The notes under the pieces are model-generated. The model was not told the DNA's origin. It saw nothing but the letters and a program-made list of their open reading frames with translations, and did not search any database. Both the position numbers and the translations under genes were made by a program. Positions 10,259 to 18,975 of a stretch of 64,000 nucleotides of DNA are shown piece by piece; the stretch's first letter is position 1, and each line of letters begins with the position of its first letter. The stretch comes from Campylobacterales bacterium (lineage in GTDB: Bacteria; Campylobacterota; Campylobacteria; Campylobacterales; Sulfurimonadaceae), in assembly GCA_014859655.1 (NCBI GenBank), contig JACUTT010000005.1, positions 1 through 64,000 on the forward strand. Reading direction: 5' to 3'.

Positions 10259-10807
10259 TTATTTAAGCAGTTTTTCGATCTCCGGCTCCAGCGCTTTGGG
10301 GGCGGTCGATGAGGCAAAACGCCTGAGTACATTCCCTTCTCTATCAACCAAAAACTTCGTAAAGTTCCATTTTATCGCTTCGGTGCCCAGTATTCCGCTC
10401 TGCTCTTTTTTCAAAAAGGCGTAGAGTGCAGAGGTCTTTGCGCCGTTGACGTCGATCTTTGCAAAAATGGGGAAACTCACCCCGTAGTTGAGGCGGCAAA
10501 AAGAGAGGATCTCCTCTTCGTTACCGCTCTCCTGCGCGCCGAACTGGTTGCAGGGAAAGCCCAGTATGACCAGGCCTGCGTCTTTGTACTTTTGGTAAAG
10601 GGCTTCAAGCCCCTCGTACTGCGAGGTAAAGCCGCATTTGCTGGCGACATTGACGATGAGCATCACCTTGTCTCTGTAGGGTGCGAGGCTTGTTTTTGTT
10701 CCGTCTATTGAAGTGACTTCGATCTCATAGATGCTGGGCATCATGGTCTCCTTGGCATGGATTTGCAATGTGAGCAGGAGTGCTATGGCAGCTATTTTCT
10801 TTATCAT
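10259..10807 (-). CDS. Glutathione peroxidase family thiol peroxidase, probably exported
   Basis: Reduces hydrogen peroxide or lipid hydroperoxides. The 182-aa protein has an N-terminal hydrophobic run (IAAIALLLTLQIHA) that looks like a signal peptide, then the family fold: NVASKCGFTSQY with peroxidatic Cys (not selenocysteine), the GFPCNQFGAQE motif with the catalytic Gln, and IKWNFTKFLVD with Trp and Asn, completing the Cys-Gln-Trp-Asn tetrad. Most bacterial homologues lack the leader; a downstream start at MMPSIYE would give a cytoplasmic form. The start overlaps the previous gene by four bases, so it is the last gene of the blc-trpB operon. Bacterial members usually use thioredoxin rather than glutathione. 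Confidence 0.93.
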   Translation of the reverse strand: MIKKIAAIALLLTLQIHAKETMMPSIYEIEVTSIDGTKTSLAPYRDKVMLIVNVASKCGFTSQYEGLEALYQKYKDAGLVILGFPCNQFGAQESGNEEEILSFCRLNYGVSFPIFAKIDVNGAKTSALYAFLKKEQSGILGTEAIKWNFTKFLVDREGNVLRRFASSTAPKALEPEIEKLLK

Positions 10808-12276
10808 TTTTTCTCCTCTTTTGACCGTTCTTCTATGGCCTTGGCGCGCGAAAGCACCGAGCGTATCATATCGCGGAAAACGAGGTAGTGCAGCGGGATG
10901 AGGGCGTACCAGTAGAGGCGTCCGAGTATCCCCTTGGGGAGAAAATAGGCGCTTTGTACCAGCTGACCCTCATTGATCTTGAACTCCAGCCAGGCCTTGC
11001 CGGGCACGAACATCTGCGCATAGAGCAGCAGGCGCTCATCGTCTTGGATGTCGACGACCTTCCAGAAGTCGAGACTGTCGCCGATGCGAAGTTCGTTTTG
11101 TGAGCGCCGTCCGCGGTTCAGGCCCGCGCCCCGCGCCATCTTGTCGATAAAGCCGCGGATCACCCAGAGCCAGTCGAAATTAAACCAGCCGTTCTCCCCG
11201 CCTACGCTGAGGTAGCTCTGATGCACCGAGTGTGCGCTGAGCGTGCCCAGAGGAAGCTCCTGCCTGTCGATGAAGAAGGCATTGGCGATGGAGTCCTTGT
11301 GGTCGGTTTCCCAGACGTCGCCGCCGTGGTCGCTCCAGCGGCTGATGACCTGGTTCTCCTCTGCCTCCTGAAGTGCTTTTTGGACCGCCTCTTTGAAAGA
11401 GAGCGGGTGGATCTGTGCAAAGAGGGTCTGCGCCATGTCGTTTTGCACGACGACCTCGGAGCGCAGTCCTTTGATCAGCGAAAAGGCCACGCCGAAGGGA
11501 ACGGGAGTGAAGACATTGAGCCAGTAGGAGGAGAGGCCGATGGAGAGAAAGGGCACGGGAATAACGAGGCGTTTGAGTCCCATCACTTCCGCGCACTGGT
11601 GCATCATGCTCTGGTAGCAGAGTATCTCCGAGCCGATGTCCACCATGTGACTGCCGTTGATACTCTCCTCTTTTGCCGCATCAAGGTAGGCGATAACGTC
11701 GTCCACGCCGATGCTCTGAGCACGGGTTCGGACCCATTTGGGCGTGATCATCACCGGGAGCTTCTGGATAAGGTTGCGGATGATCTCGAAACTCGCACTC
11801 CCCGAGCCGATGATAACGCCCGCGCGAAACCAGATGACGTCGATCTTGTCCGGACGCGCGGAGAGGATCTGGCCTGTCTCGATGCGGCTGAGAAGATGCT
11901 CGCTGGTGTCTTCGTTGACGACGCCCAAACCGCCCAGATAGATGATCTTTTTCACCCCCGCTGCTATAGCCGCCTCGCGGAAGTTCTCGGCGCTGATGCG
12001 GTCGCGCTGCGCGTAGTCATCCTGGCCTAGCGAATGGATGAGGTAGTAGGCTGTATCCACTCCCTCCATCGCCCGGGCCAGCACCTCGCTCTCGAAGCTG
12101 CTCCCTTCAAAAATGCTTGTCTTTTCTATGGCGGAGGAGTGCAGGGCGCTGGCATGGCGCACCAGCAGATTCAGGCTCACGTTCTCATCTTCGAGGAGTC
12201 TTTGTTTTAGGCGGCGGCCTATATATCCGGTGACACCGGTGAGCAGGATCTTTTGTTTTGCAGAGGATATTTTCAT
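10804..12276 (-). CDS. NAD(P)-binding SDR protein with C-terminal DUF2867
   Basis: A 490-aa protein. Residues about 8-290 are an atypical short-chain dehydrogenase/NmrA-like Rossmann domain ([18 protein letters not shown], GxxGxx[12 protein letters not shown]; later IIYLGGLGV). The last 140 residues ([55 protein letters not shown]) match DUF2867, a lipid-binding-like SRPBCC relative. This is the YbjT-like layout. Substrate unknown. It overlaps trpB by four bases upstream and the peroxidase by four downstream. The neighbouring lipocalin, SRPBCC protein and lipid-type peroxidase suggest membrane-lipid or hydrophobic-ligand work, which is inference. Confidence 0.88.
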   Translation of the reverse strand: MKISSAKQKILLTGVTGYIGRRLKQRLLEDENVSLNLLVRHASALHSSAIEKTSIFEGSSFESEVLARAMEGVDTAYYLIHSLGQDDYAQRDRISAENFREAAIAAGVKKIIYLGGLGVVNEDTSEHLLSRIETGQILSARPDKIDVIWFRAGVIIGSGSASFEIIRNLIQKLPVMITPKWVRTRAQSIGVDDVIAYLDAAKEESINGSHMVDIGSEILCYQSMMHQCAEVMGLKRLVIPVPFLSIGLSSYWLNVFTPVPFGVAFSLIKGLRSEVVVQNDMAQTLFAQIHPLSFKEAVQKALQEAEENQVISRWSDHGGDVWETDHKDSIANAFFIDRQELPLGTLSAHSVHQSYLSVGGENGWFNFDWLWVIRGFIDKMARGAGLNRGRRSQNELRIGDSLDFWKVVDIQDDERLLLYAQMFVPGKAWLEFKINEGQLVQSAYFLPKGILGRLYWYALIPLHYLVFRDMIRSVLSRAKAIEERSKEEKK

Positions 12277-13481
12277 AGTTTCAGCAGCTCCATTGCCTGG
12301 ATCATATCTTTGTCGCCGCGCCCGGAGAGGCTGACGATGATCTTCTTGCCCTTTATCATCTCCGGTGGCATCTTTTTGAGGTAGGCGATGGCATGCGCAC
12401 TTTCGAAGGCCGGGACGATCCCCTCGGCGCGGCTGAGCCAGACAAAGGCCTCGATCGCCTCCTCGTCGGTCACGCTGTCGTAGACGACCTTTCCCCCTTC
12501 CATCAGGTAGGAGTGTTCGGGACCGATGCCCGGGTAGTCAAGCCCGGCAGAGATGGAGTGGGCCTCGCTGATCTGCCCCTCGTCGTGCTGGAGCAGGTAG
12601 CTGAGCTGTCCGTGCAGAATGCCCGGTTTTCCCAGTGCCAGACTCGCCCCGTGTTTTCCGCTCTCCAGCCCGTGACCGCCCGCTTCTATGCCGATGCACT
12701 GAACTGAACTCTCCTCTATGAAGTGCGCAAACATCCCCAGAGCATTGCTACCGCCGCCGATACAGGCGATGACATAGTCGGGGAGGCTCTTCGTCTTTTC
12801 AAGAAGCTGCGCCTTCGCCTCGTAGCTGATGACGCCCTGAAAGTCCCGCACCATAAGAGGATAGGGGTGCGGGCCCGCCGCGGTTCCGATGATGTAGAAG
12901 GTGTCGCGGGCGTGCGTTACCCAGTGGCGGATGGCGTCGTTCATCGCGTCTTTGAGCGTGCGGCTTCCTGAGGTGACGGCGTGCACCTTGGCACCGAGGA
13001 GCTTCATGCGAAAGACATTGAGCTCCTGGCGCTGCACGTCCTTCTCGCCCATAAAGACCTCGCACTCCAGCCCCATCAGTGCCGCTATAGTAGCCGTGGC
13101 GACACCGTGCTGGCCAGCACCCGTCTCGGCGATGACCTTTGTCTTTCCCATTCGTTTGGCCAGAAGCCCCTGGACGATGGTGTTGTTGATCTTGTGCGCG
13201 CCGGTGTGGTTGAGGTCTTCGCGTTTGAGATAGACCTCCGCGCCGATCTCATCGGAGATATGCTGCGCCTTGTACAGCGGCGAAGGGCGGCCGACATACT
13301 CCATGAAGTAGTAGTTTACCTCGGCCCAGAAGTCGGGATCGAAGCGCACGGAGGCGTAGTAGGCATCAAGCTCAATGAGTGCGGGCATCAGCGTCTCGGG
13401 GACAAAACGCCCGCCAAATTTTCCGAAATGGCCCCGTGCGTCAGGGTCGGAGGCAAAAGCCTGGGGAATATAGTCATTCAT
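12273..13481 (-). CDS. trpB: Tryptophan synthase beta subunit
   Basis: PLP enzyme joining indole and L-serine to make tryptophan, cytoplasmic, 402 aa (normal TrpB1 length). Landmarks: start region [22 protein letters not shown] lysine in [10 protein letters not shown], substrate loop [11 protein letters not shown]-phosphate loop IGGGSNA, and the C-terminal SGRGDKDM. The start at 13481 follows AAGGAG; the frame extends 19 codons upstream without support. No trpA or other trp gene is near. The gene sits inside an operon with a lipocalin, SRPBCC and DUF2867 genes, with overlaps on both sides. It may serve indole salvage, or trpA may lie elsewhere. Confidence 0.97.
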   Translation of the reverse strand: MNDYIPQAFASDPDARGHFGKFGGRFVPETLMPALIELDAYYASVRFDPDFWAEVNYYFMEYVGRPSPLYKAQHISDEIGAEVYLKREDLNHTGAHKINNTIVQGLLAKRMGKTKVIAETGAGQHGVATATIAALMGLECEVFMGEKDVQRQELNVFRMKLLGAKVHAVTSGSRTLKDAMNDAIRHWVTHARDTFYIIGTAAGPHPYPLMVRDFQGVISYEAKAQLLEKTKSLPDYVIACIGGGSNALGMFAHFIEESSVQCIGIEAGGHGLESGKHGASLALGKPGILHGQLSYLLQHDEGQISEAHSISAGLDYPGIGPEHSYLMEGGKVVYDSVTDEEAIEAFVWLSRAEGIVPAFESAHAIAYLKKMPPEMIKGKKIIVSLSGRGDKDMIQAMELLKL

Positions 13482-13953
13482 GTGAACTCCTTTGCTCGGT
13501 CTCGAGCAGAAATTTGGTGCGTTCGTGACGGTAGGCAAACATCCTGCGCATGTCGCGGTACAACAGCGGAAGCAGCAGCAGGCTCAGCGGATAAAAGGGG
13601 AGCGAAAACTCTACCCGGTCGCAGAGCAGGCTGCTCTTTTCATCCACGGCGCTGAAACGGTGCTCATGCACAAAATGCGAAAAGGGGCTCTGCAAGGCAC
13701 GGTCGCACAGAAGAGAGGGCGCCTTAAGCGCGGCCACCTCCATCTTCCAGCGGGTCGTGAAGCCCAGACGTTTGATGTCGAGTTCGATCACGCTCCCCCT
13801 TCGCAGCGGCAGGTCGATCGAAACGACGGTGGCCTGCGTTCCTGGCGGAGTGATAAGCGGAAGGTTTTGCGTGTCGAGGTGAAAGGCATAGAGACTCAGC
13901 ACATTCGTCTGCACAACTGTACAGAACTCCAGAACCCTTTTGGCTTCAAACAT
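13474..13953 (-). CDS. SRPBCC-fold ligand-binding protein
   Basis: A 159-aa protein resembling the ligand-binding SRPBCC family annotated as cell division inhibitor or polyketide-cyclase-like. Typical features are the pattern [18 protein letters not shown] followed by TTRWKMEV, then [26 protein letters not shown] and a hydrophobic tail [14 protein letters not shown]. These proteins bind hydrophobic ligands; the exact role is unknown. It overlaps trpB by eight bases and starts two bases after the lipocalin stop, so it is firmly in the operon. Confidence 0.8.
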   Translation of the reverse strand: MFEAKRVLEFCTVVQTNVLSLYAFHLDTQNLPLITPPGTQATVVSIDLPLRRGSVIELDIKRLGFTTRWKMEVAALKAPSLLCDRALQSPFSHFVHEHRFSAVDEKSSLLCDRVEFSLPFYPLSLLLLPLLYRDMRRMFAYRHERTKFLLETEQRSSHE

Positions 13954-13955
13954 CT

Positions 13956-14471
13956 TTACTCTCCTTGCTTCGTCCAGATCAGCGGTTCGGCCGTGTAGCC
14001 CAGAGAAGGAAGTTTTTGCAGAATGCTCTGAACGATAGCCTCATCGAGCTGCGGCGTGCGCGACAGGATCCACAAATACTCCCGTGAAGGATCGCCCACA
14101 AGAACATAGCGGTACTCCTCGTCAAGCAGAAGTATCCAGTAGTCGCCGTAGAATGGACGGAAAAAACTCACCTTCAGGCGGCTGTTGCTCTCGTCAACAG
14201 CGTAGGCAATCCCTTTCGCTTCTTTGTGCCTGCCCTCTTCGTCGGTGCAGCGGTTGATGACCTCTACCTTTCCCTCGTCAGTGAGGGTGTAGGTCGCACT
14301 GACCTCACTGCACCCTTTTTCAAAATAGTGCTCATAGCGCGCGATCTCGTACCAGGTCCCCGCATAACGCTGCAGATCGACCTTCTCCACCGTTGCCAGC
14401 GGAGCATACTGCGGAGCACATCCGGCCATAGCCAGAAGGGCGAAGAGAAGAAAGAGCGGATAATTTTTCAT
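13956..14471 (-). CDS. blc: Outer-membrane lipoprotein lipocalin (Blc-like)
   Basis: A 171-aa lipoprotein: signal peptide with lipobox LLAMAGC (Cys at residue 18), then a lipocalin barrel. The lipocalin GxW motif appears as YAGTWYEIARYEHYFEKGC, and later VSFFRPFYGDYWILLLD and REYLWILSRTPQL match bacterial Blc. Blc binds fatty acids and lysophospholipids at the outer membrane and is stress-induced in enterobacteria. Here it is the promoter-proximal gene of the operon leading to trpB and a peroxidase, supporting an envelope or lipid-damage role for the set. Confidence 0.94.
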   Translation of the reverse strand: MKNYPLFLLFALLAMAGCAPQYAPLATVEKVDLQRYAGTWYEIARYEHYFEKGCSEVSATYTLTDEGKVEVINRCTDEEGRHKEAKGIAYAVDESNSRLKVSFFRPFYGDYWILLLDEEYRYVLVGDPSREYLWILSRTPQLDEAIVQSILQKLPSLGYTAEPLIWTKQGE

Positions 14472-14583
14472 GATGTTGTCCTGCGTGTTTAGGATAAGTG
14501 AACTTTACTATTTTAGCGTGTTAATGGGGAGATTAGTGTGCTGATTTTGTCGGTTTATAAAGAAGGGGCTTGGTTATCCCGAG

Positions 14584-14964
14584 CTACTCAAACCCTTTTT
14601 CTGTCATTTTTTTATACTCCAGAAGTCTTGATTTGAGTTTGATAAATGCGGGCTGCGGAAGGTATTGCAGAAGATTGACGATCTCTCGCACTTCTTTGGA
14701 GTAGCGGATGTTGTTTTCACTGGCATATTCTATATGAGAACTGAAAAGCTCCTGCTCATTGATGCCTAAAACCTCTGCAATAAAGGGGATGAGTTCTATT
14801 TTTATCTCTCTTTTTCCATACAAATATCCCAAAATCGTTTGTGTTGAAGGTACTTCGCCGGTACGTTTGAGTTTCGGAGCCAAGGCAATAAGATGGTTTG
14901 CAAACTCCTGTTTGGTCATCTTTTTTTCCTCTAGCAAGTAGTTGATCTTCTCCCAAACTTCCAT
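14584..14964 (-). CDS. XRE-like helix-turn-helix regulator
   Basis: A 126-aa putative DNA-binding protein. Residues about 5-75 look like a Cro/C1 HTH: EKINYLLEEKKMTKQEFANH, STQTILGYLYGKREI, then PFIAEVLGINEQELF. The C-terminal 50 residues (VREIVNLLQYLPQPAFIKLK) are likely a helical dimerisation tail. It is monocistronic and divergent from the outer-membrane barrel gene at 15279, so it may regulate that gene or itself through the dyads between them. No metabolic ligand domain is visible. Confidence 0.75.
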   Translation of the reverse strand: MEVWEKINYLLEEKKMTKQEFANHLIALAPKLKRTGEVPSTQTILGYLYGKREIKIELIPFIAEVLGINEQELFSSHIEYASENNIRYSKEVREIVNLLQYLPQPAFIKLKSRLLEYKKMTEKGFE

Positions 14965-15137
14965 GTGTAACCTTTAGCCATTTTGAAAATAATTGGCCAT
15001 ATGGTAAGTTTTATTAAAGGTCGTTATGACTATACTATTGCCACAATGAAAATAATAAAACCGTGTTATTTCATGTTTAGCATGCAGCTTCATGGTTTTT
15101 AACTTTTTTGTAAAATTCAGCATTAGGAGAAGGGTAC

Positions 15138-15216
15138 TTTGCATGAGGGGGATGCAAATATAGCATCACGGGAAAGCGCTAAGCGTCGATAAACGATTTA
15201 TCGTTTAAGAGCTTAG
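15138..15216 (+). promoter_or_regulatory. Structured leader upstream of the barrel gene
   Basis: Within the 314-base gap between the regulator and the barrel gene are TTTGCAT-GAGGGGG-ATGCAAA (15138-15158), then CTAAGC (15179-15184) and GCTTAG (15211-15216) enclosing two overlapping dyads, CGATAAA/TTTATCG (15187-15203) and AAACGAT/ATCGTTT (15191-15206). The alternatives are mutually exclusive, as in an RNA switch or layered operators. I recognise no known riboswitch class. The rest of the gap shows nothing else clear. Confidence 0.45.
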
Positions 15217-15278
15217 ACTAGATGTATATGTGAAAAGTTTATGAGGCTTAGGCACAAACAAAAATTTAGGATTATCAT

Positions 15279-15835
15279 ATGAAAAAAATTATAACATCCA
15301 TGCTTATCACAGCAGGCATCACTTCCTCTTTGGCAGCAGCCGAGAAGGGCGTATATGTGGGTATTGACATTGGAAATACATCAGCTAATCTTAAAGCTAA
15401 TATTCCTGCAATTGGCTATAGCGAATCAGAAAAAGATGATGGAGGTTCTCAAACCTTCAAGATGGCTACTATTTTGACCAAAATAGCCGAGTTGCAGTAT
15501 TTTACCAAAATGTCAATGCAGATTCCGCGGATATAGGCATCTATGGGGTCGGATTTGACTATTTGATCGGGGATCAACCTCTTAAACCGTTTGTTGGTGT
15601 TTTTGCAGGAAAAGGCAGCATAGATATTGATGACACTACTGTGGACATTTCAGGAGGCATATTTGGCGCACAGATCGGTGTGAACTATGCAATAAATGAA
15701 AACTTTTCAGTAGAAGCTGGATATCGTTATATGAAAGCAAATATGGAAGATACCATTCGTGTAAGTAATGTTGATCTAACTCTTGAGGTTGATGAGATAA
15801 CAAACTGGTTTATTGGCGCCAATTACAAATTCTAG
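15279..15835 (+). pseudogene. Frameshifted outer-membrane beta-barrel protein
   Basis: The frame starting MKKIITSMLITAGITSSLAA encodes a signal peptide and barrel start (GVYVGIDIGNTSANLK) but ends at 15536. Another frame reads DGYYFDQNSRVAVFYQNVNA from 15461 and continues GIYGVGFDYLIGDQ, GVNYAINENFSVEAGYRYMK, ending FIGANYKF with the C-terminal Phe typical of barrels. Restoring one base in the A-run at about 15459 (CTTCAA-GATGGC to CTTCAAA-GATGGC) joins them into one protein of about 185 aa in the OmpA-like/porin barrel group. Either a true one-base deletion, phase variation in a short tract, or a sequence error. Confidence 0.85.
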
Positions 15836-15842
15836 TTTTTCC

Positions 15843-15874
15843 CTCGTTCCCAACGTCCTGAGACTGTGAACGAG
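15843..15874 (+). terminator. Possible weak terminator after the barrel gene
   Basis: CTCGTTC (15843-15849) and GAACGAG (15868-15874) could pair across an 18-base loop just after the barrel stop. No T-run follows, so it may only be an mRNA-end stabiliser shared by the convergent ATPase gene. Confidence 0.3.
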
Positions 15875-15978
15875 AGAAACGCGTCCCTCATAAAGCGCTC
15901 TATTTTACATAAGCCCGTACAGCAGTGCTTATAGTTTCTGTCCAGGCCGCAGAGTCTATTGCTTTGAGGCATCTGTTT

Positions 15979-17169
15979 CTAGTACAAAAACCCAAAAAGC
16001 CAAAGGGGTATTTTGTTCCCAAAGCCTGATTCGATGCCGTCGGCGACGACAAAGGAGTTTTCTATGTTTTTTATCTGGGCAAACCCCTTCTCTTTTCCAC
16101 CCACTTCTACGAGGTGTTTCTCGTCGATCAGGAAGTCGCCTTTTTGTGGGATCTCTATGCTATGGCCTTGTGAGAGCTGATTTGCAAAAAAAGTCTCCCG
16201 CAGGGTCCCTGCTTCTTGATTTGCGCAGTAGCAATAGTTTAGATTGGTGTTGTTGAGGTAGATCTTGTCCGGTTTTAAAAAGATGTTGTCGCCCTTTGTT
16301 TTTGAACGGTGTACCTGGAGTATCTTGCCGCGATGGAGATAGTCCATAAAAAGATAGAGGGTATCCCTGTCTACGCCGACTTTTGCGCTCAACTCTTTGA
16401 TGTTTATGGTAAAGGGCTTGGAGCTGCAGACGAGCTTGACGAGCTTTTTAAGGTTGACGATATTTTCATATTTGAGGGCAAATATGGAAGGGATGTCGGT
16501 TTCGATCACCGCATTGATGGTCTCTTGGAGCTTGAGGGGGTAGGTCTCTTTGTTTTGAAAATAAAAAGGGTAGAAACCAAACTTCAGGTACTCCTCCCAA
16601 AACTCAAGCGGTTTTACCCTCTGGTTTATCTCGAGTGCGATTTCAACATGGCGGGTGAGAATATCTTCAAGGCTATAGCGCGCCAAAGCAATGCCCAGTC
16701 TTATCTCCAAGAACTCTCTATAGGAGAGCCCCTGCACGCGATACATGACGGCCCTTCTGCTCAGATCGGCAGTGGAATGTTCCAGTTTCAATGCGGACGA
16801 GCCTGAAAATATCACGTTGAGATCAAGCATATCATAGATATTTTTGAGTTCTATTTCGAAATTTTTGTACTTGTGTATCTCGTCAATTGCCAGGACCTGG
16901 CCGCCTAATGATGAAAACTCTTTGGCAATGTGAAGAAGGGTTGTGTCTGCCATCTCCAGGCTGTCTGCACTGATGTAGAGTTTTTTGTGCAGGGGAATAT
17001 CGAGTTCTTTGAGGTACTGAAGGATGTAGGTTGTTTTTCCCACCCCTCGCGCACCGACTATCCCGATGAGTTTATCATTATGATCGATCTCATCCCAAAA
17101 ATAGCGTTTATAGCTTTGTTTTAGATTGGCGAGATAGAGGATGAAGTTAGCACTCAAAATATCCAACAT
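15979..17169 (-). CDS. AAA family ATPase with DUF4143 C-terminal domain
   Basis: A 396-aa soluble protein. Walker A is GIVGARGVGKTTYILQYL near residue 35, Walker B is VLAIDEIHKYKNFE, and a sensor-like VIFSGSSALKLEHS follows: the AAA_14 plus DUF4143 architecture common in bacteria and archaea. The C-terminal half (about 200-396) contains a winged-helix-like part and ends with a restriction-endonuclease-like DUF4143 core (FLIDEKHLVEVGGKEKGF). Biological role is not established for the family. Start at 17169 chosen because the upstream 16 residues lack a ribosome site and AAAGGCG precedes this ATG. It stands alone; its promoter region has several dyads. Confidence 0.85.
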   Translation of the reverse strand: MLDILSANFILYLANLKQSYKRYFWDEIDHNDKLIGIVGARGVGKTTYILQYLKELDIPLHKKLYISADSLEMADTTLLHIAKEFSSLGGQVLAIDEIHKYKNFEIELKNIYDMLDLNVIFSGSSALKLEHSTADLSRRAVMYRVQGLSYREFLEIRLGIALARYSLEDILTRHVEIALEINQRVKPLEFWEEYLKFGFYPFYFQNKETYPLKLQETINAVIETDIPSIFALKYENIVNLKKLVKLVCSSKPFTINIKELSAKVGVDRDTLYLFMDYLHRGKILQVHRSKTKGDNIFLKPDKIYLNNTNLNYCYCANQEAGTLRETFFANQLSQGHSIEIPQKGDFLIDEKHLVEVGGKEKGFAQIKNIENSFVVADGIESGFGNKIPLWLFGFLY

Positions 17170-17234
17170 TACACGCCTTTTTGGAATAATTATAGCATAG
17201 ATTGGGTTGAATGCCAAAGTATTTATGTAAATAG

Positions 17235-17376
17235 TTGGGTTATATTCATAACTTTTTATCTAAAAAATAGGAATGTAACCCAATAGTTCAAAGTACCTGC
17301 CTTGAAGTATGGGGCGCCACCTCGGGAGAGGATGGCGCCCGTGAAGGTGCTTCGCCCCCGTGAGGGAATCTTCACT
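17235..17376. promoter_or_regulatory. Cluster of hairpins, candidate structured RNA
   Basis: In the 339-base gap between the divergent AAA ATPase and the 476-aa gene: TTGGGTTATATTC (17235-17247) pairs with GAATGTAACCCAA (17271-17283) with one G-U; GGGCGCCACCTC-GGGA-GAGG-A-TGGCGCCC (17312-17340) is a 12-bp GC-rich stem with a GNRA-type loop and one bulge; GTGAAG (17341-17346) pairs with CTTCAC (17370-17375) around a GC-rich core. I see no match to known RNA classes. Function unknown. Confidence 0.45.
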
Positions 17377-17508
17377 TTTGGAATAAAGCGGTCTGGTTGC
17401 AAGTGTCACTTATAAAACTGCCCTTGCCAAAAAAAAGCGCCTTTAAGTATAATTTGCATCCAAAACGGCACAATGGCAGAGCCGCTTATTTGAAGACAAG
17501 GAGAGACC

Positions 17509-18939
17509 ATGAAACCTGTCCCGCTTAACATGAAGGCCATCATCGGCGAGTTTGAATCTTTGGGAATGCATATCGCTCCCGGATTTTTAACCCATCCTTT
17601 GGCAAATACTCCCATTTTGGCACAGGTGACTGCCCTGCTCGAAGCCGCCGCGAAAGCGCCCGTCAAATTGACGGCAAAAGGGTTTTTGCCCATGAAGCTG
17701 GTCGAGCGCATTGCAAAAATAATGCCTACAGCCTCAGAAATGCGCTTTACCGCACACGCAAAGCGTTTTATTGAACAGGAGCAGCCCGCCGCCCTGCGCG
17801 CCAATGCGCTCTGTGATATCGGCTCGCTGTTGCGAAAGTCTGGCGGAAGGCTGCACCTCACCGCCAAAGGACGGGGATTTTTAGAGGCAACGCCCAACGA
17901 ACGCTACCTCTTCTTGCTACAGAGACATTTGGACTTTAACCTCGCTTATCTCGACTATGCACAGGCGTCGCCGCTGATCAACGCATTGCAAACGGCAGTT
18001 TTGCAGCTGATGCGCGACACGGACCCCTTTTACCGTAGCGCCAAGGTCTACGTCGCACTGTTGCTGGATCGTTATCCGCAGCTTTTTGATGAGATCGAAA
18101 AAACCATTCAGCCCAATTCCTATTTTATCAAAGAGCCTGTTGACGAATTTGAGACCCTTTTCACCATGCGGCTCTTGCGCAATTTTCTGGTGCCTTTTGG
18201 GCTTGCACAGGAGCGTGGCGTCAAATACTCTGAAGACTACGAGATATGCAAAAGCCCTCTGTGTGATGCGCTGCTTGTTCCCGTGCACGCCATCAATTCC
18301 TCTGTGGTTCTAAACAAGAAGCGCGTCAGTGAGCTTCGCAAGATGGCCCGCGAGGCAAACCTTGACGCGTTGTTCTTTGAGGATGCGGTCTATGCTCTTG
18401 CTGCTTGTATGCACCACCCCTTTCTGCCCGCACAGATGATCGCCGAACAGCTTGTGAAGTTGCGCCGTCTCATCGGCACGGCCGCTCGGGAGAGAGGGAT
18501 CTTTTACGAGCAACTCGCCGCATCGGCCATTGAGACCGTCCGCGCCTTTACCCGCCTCGACGCCAAAGGAGTGCGCAGCGACCTGCAGGAGGAGTTTGAG
18601 CAGGTCGTTGAGGCCCTCCTGTCCCTCGCACCCCGCGAACTTCCACAGACTCTTTACAGCACGCTCGGCACCATGCCAGAGCACTTTTTCGGCTGGCTGG
18701 CGACTTATTATAAGATCCCGCCTGAGAATGAGAAGATTGCCGAAGATATCCTGCAGAAGTTTGACGAAGAGGTCCTTGAGGATGTGGGCGCTCTTATTAT
18801 GAGTATGGGTGAGCTGCACAAGGCCGCAATAAAGGCAAAGCGGGTCAATGCAAAGATCAGCACCCTTGCCAAAGAGAGCGTGATCGCCTTTTTGCTGGCG
18901 GTTATGTCGGTGCACACCTTCACGCTTGAATCCGAATAA
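17509..18939 (+). CDS. Uncharacterised 476-aa protein
   Basis: No domain recognised with confidence. The protein is soluble, helical and without a signal peptide. Two repeats of a winged-helix-like run, APVKLTAKGFLPMKLVERIA and SGGRLHLTAKGRGFLEATPN, resemble the LTAKG-type segment seen in plasmid pRiA4b ORF-3 family proteins, a weak hint of nucleic-acid binding. The C-terminal 60 residues are helical and end in a hydrophobic stretch. A clear ribosome site (AAGGAGAGACC) precedes the ATG. It stands alone after the hairpin cluster, and a copy of the dispersed GAGGYGCCCT element follows its stop by six bases. Confidence 0.75.
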   Translation: MKPVPLNMKAIIGEFESLGMHIAPGFLTHPLANTPILAQVTALLEAAAKAPVKLTAKGFLPMKLVERIAKIMPTASEMRFTAHAKRFIEQEQPAALRANALCDIGSLLRKSGGRLHLTAKGRGFLEATPNERYLFLLQRHLDFNLAYLDYAQASPLINALQTAVLQLMRDTDPFYRSAKVYVALLLDRYPQLFDEIEKTIQPNSYFIKEPVDEFETLFTMRLLRNFLVPFGLAQERGVKYSEDYEICKSPLCDALLVPVHAINSSVVLNKKRVSELRKMAREANLDALFFEDAVYALAACMHHPFLPAQMIAEQLVKLRRLIGTAARERGIFYEQLAASAIETVRAFTRLDAKGVRSDLQEEFEQVVEALLSLAPRELPQTLYSTLGTMPEHFFGWLATYYKIPPENEKIAEDILQKFDEEVLEDVGALIMSMGELHKAAIKAKRVNAKISTLAKESVIAFLLAVMSVHTFTLESE

Positions 18940-18944
18940 GTCGC

Positions 18945-18961
18945 TTTTAGAGGCGCCCTTA
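18945..18961 (+). repeat. Dispersed intergenic element, copy 3
   Basis: TTTTAGAGGCGCCCTTA lies six bases after the stop of the 476-aa gene and fills much of the short gap before the convergent photolyase. The core here is the perfect palindrome GGCGCC. Confidence 0.6.
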
Positions 18962-18975
18962 AACTAGAGCTACTT

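Noticed and set aside
10259-10807. Selenocysteine in the glutathione peroxidase
   Set aside because: The active-site codon encodes Cys (ASKCGFT) with no in-frame TGA.
15979-17169. DUF4143 AAA ATPase as an anti-phage defence gene
   Set aside because: The family is widespread without a demonstrated defence role, and there are no defence genes, transposases or integrases around it.
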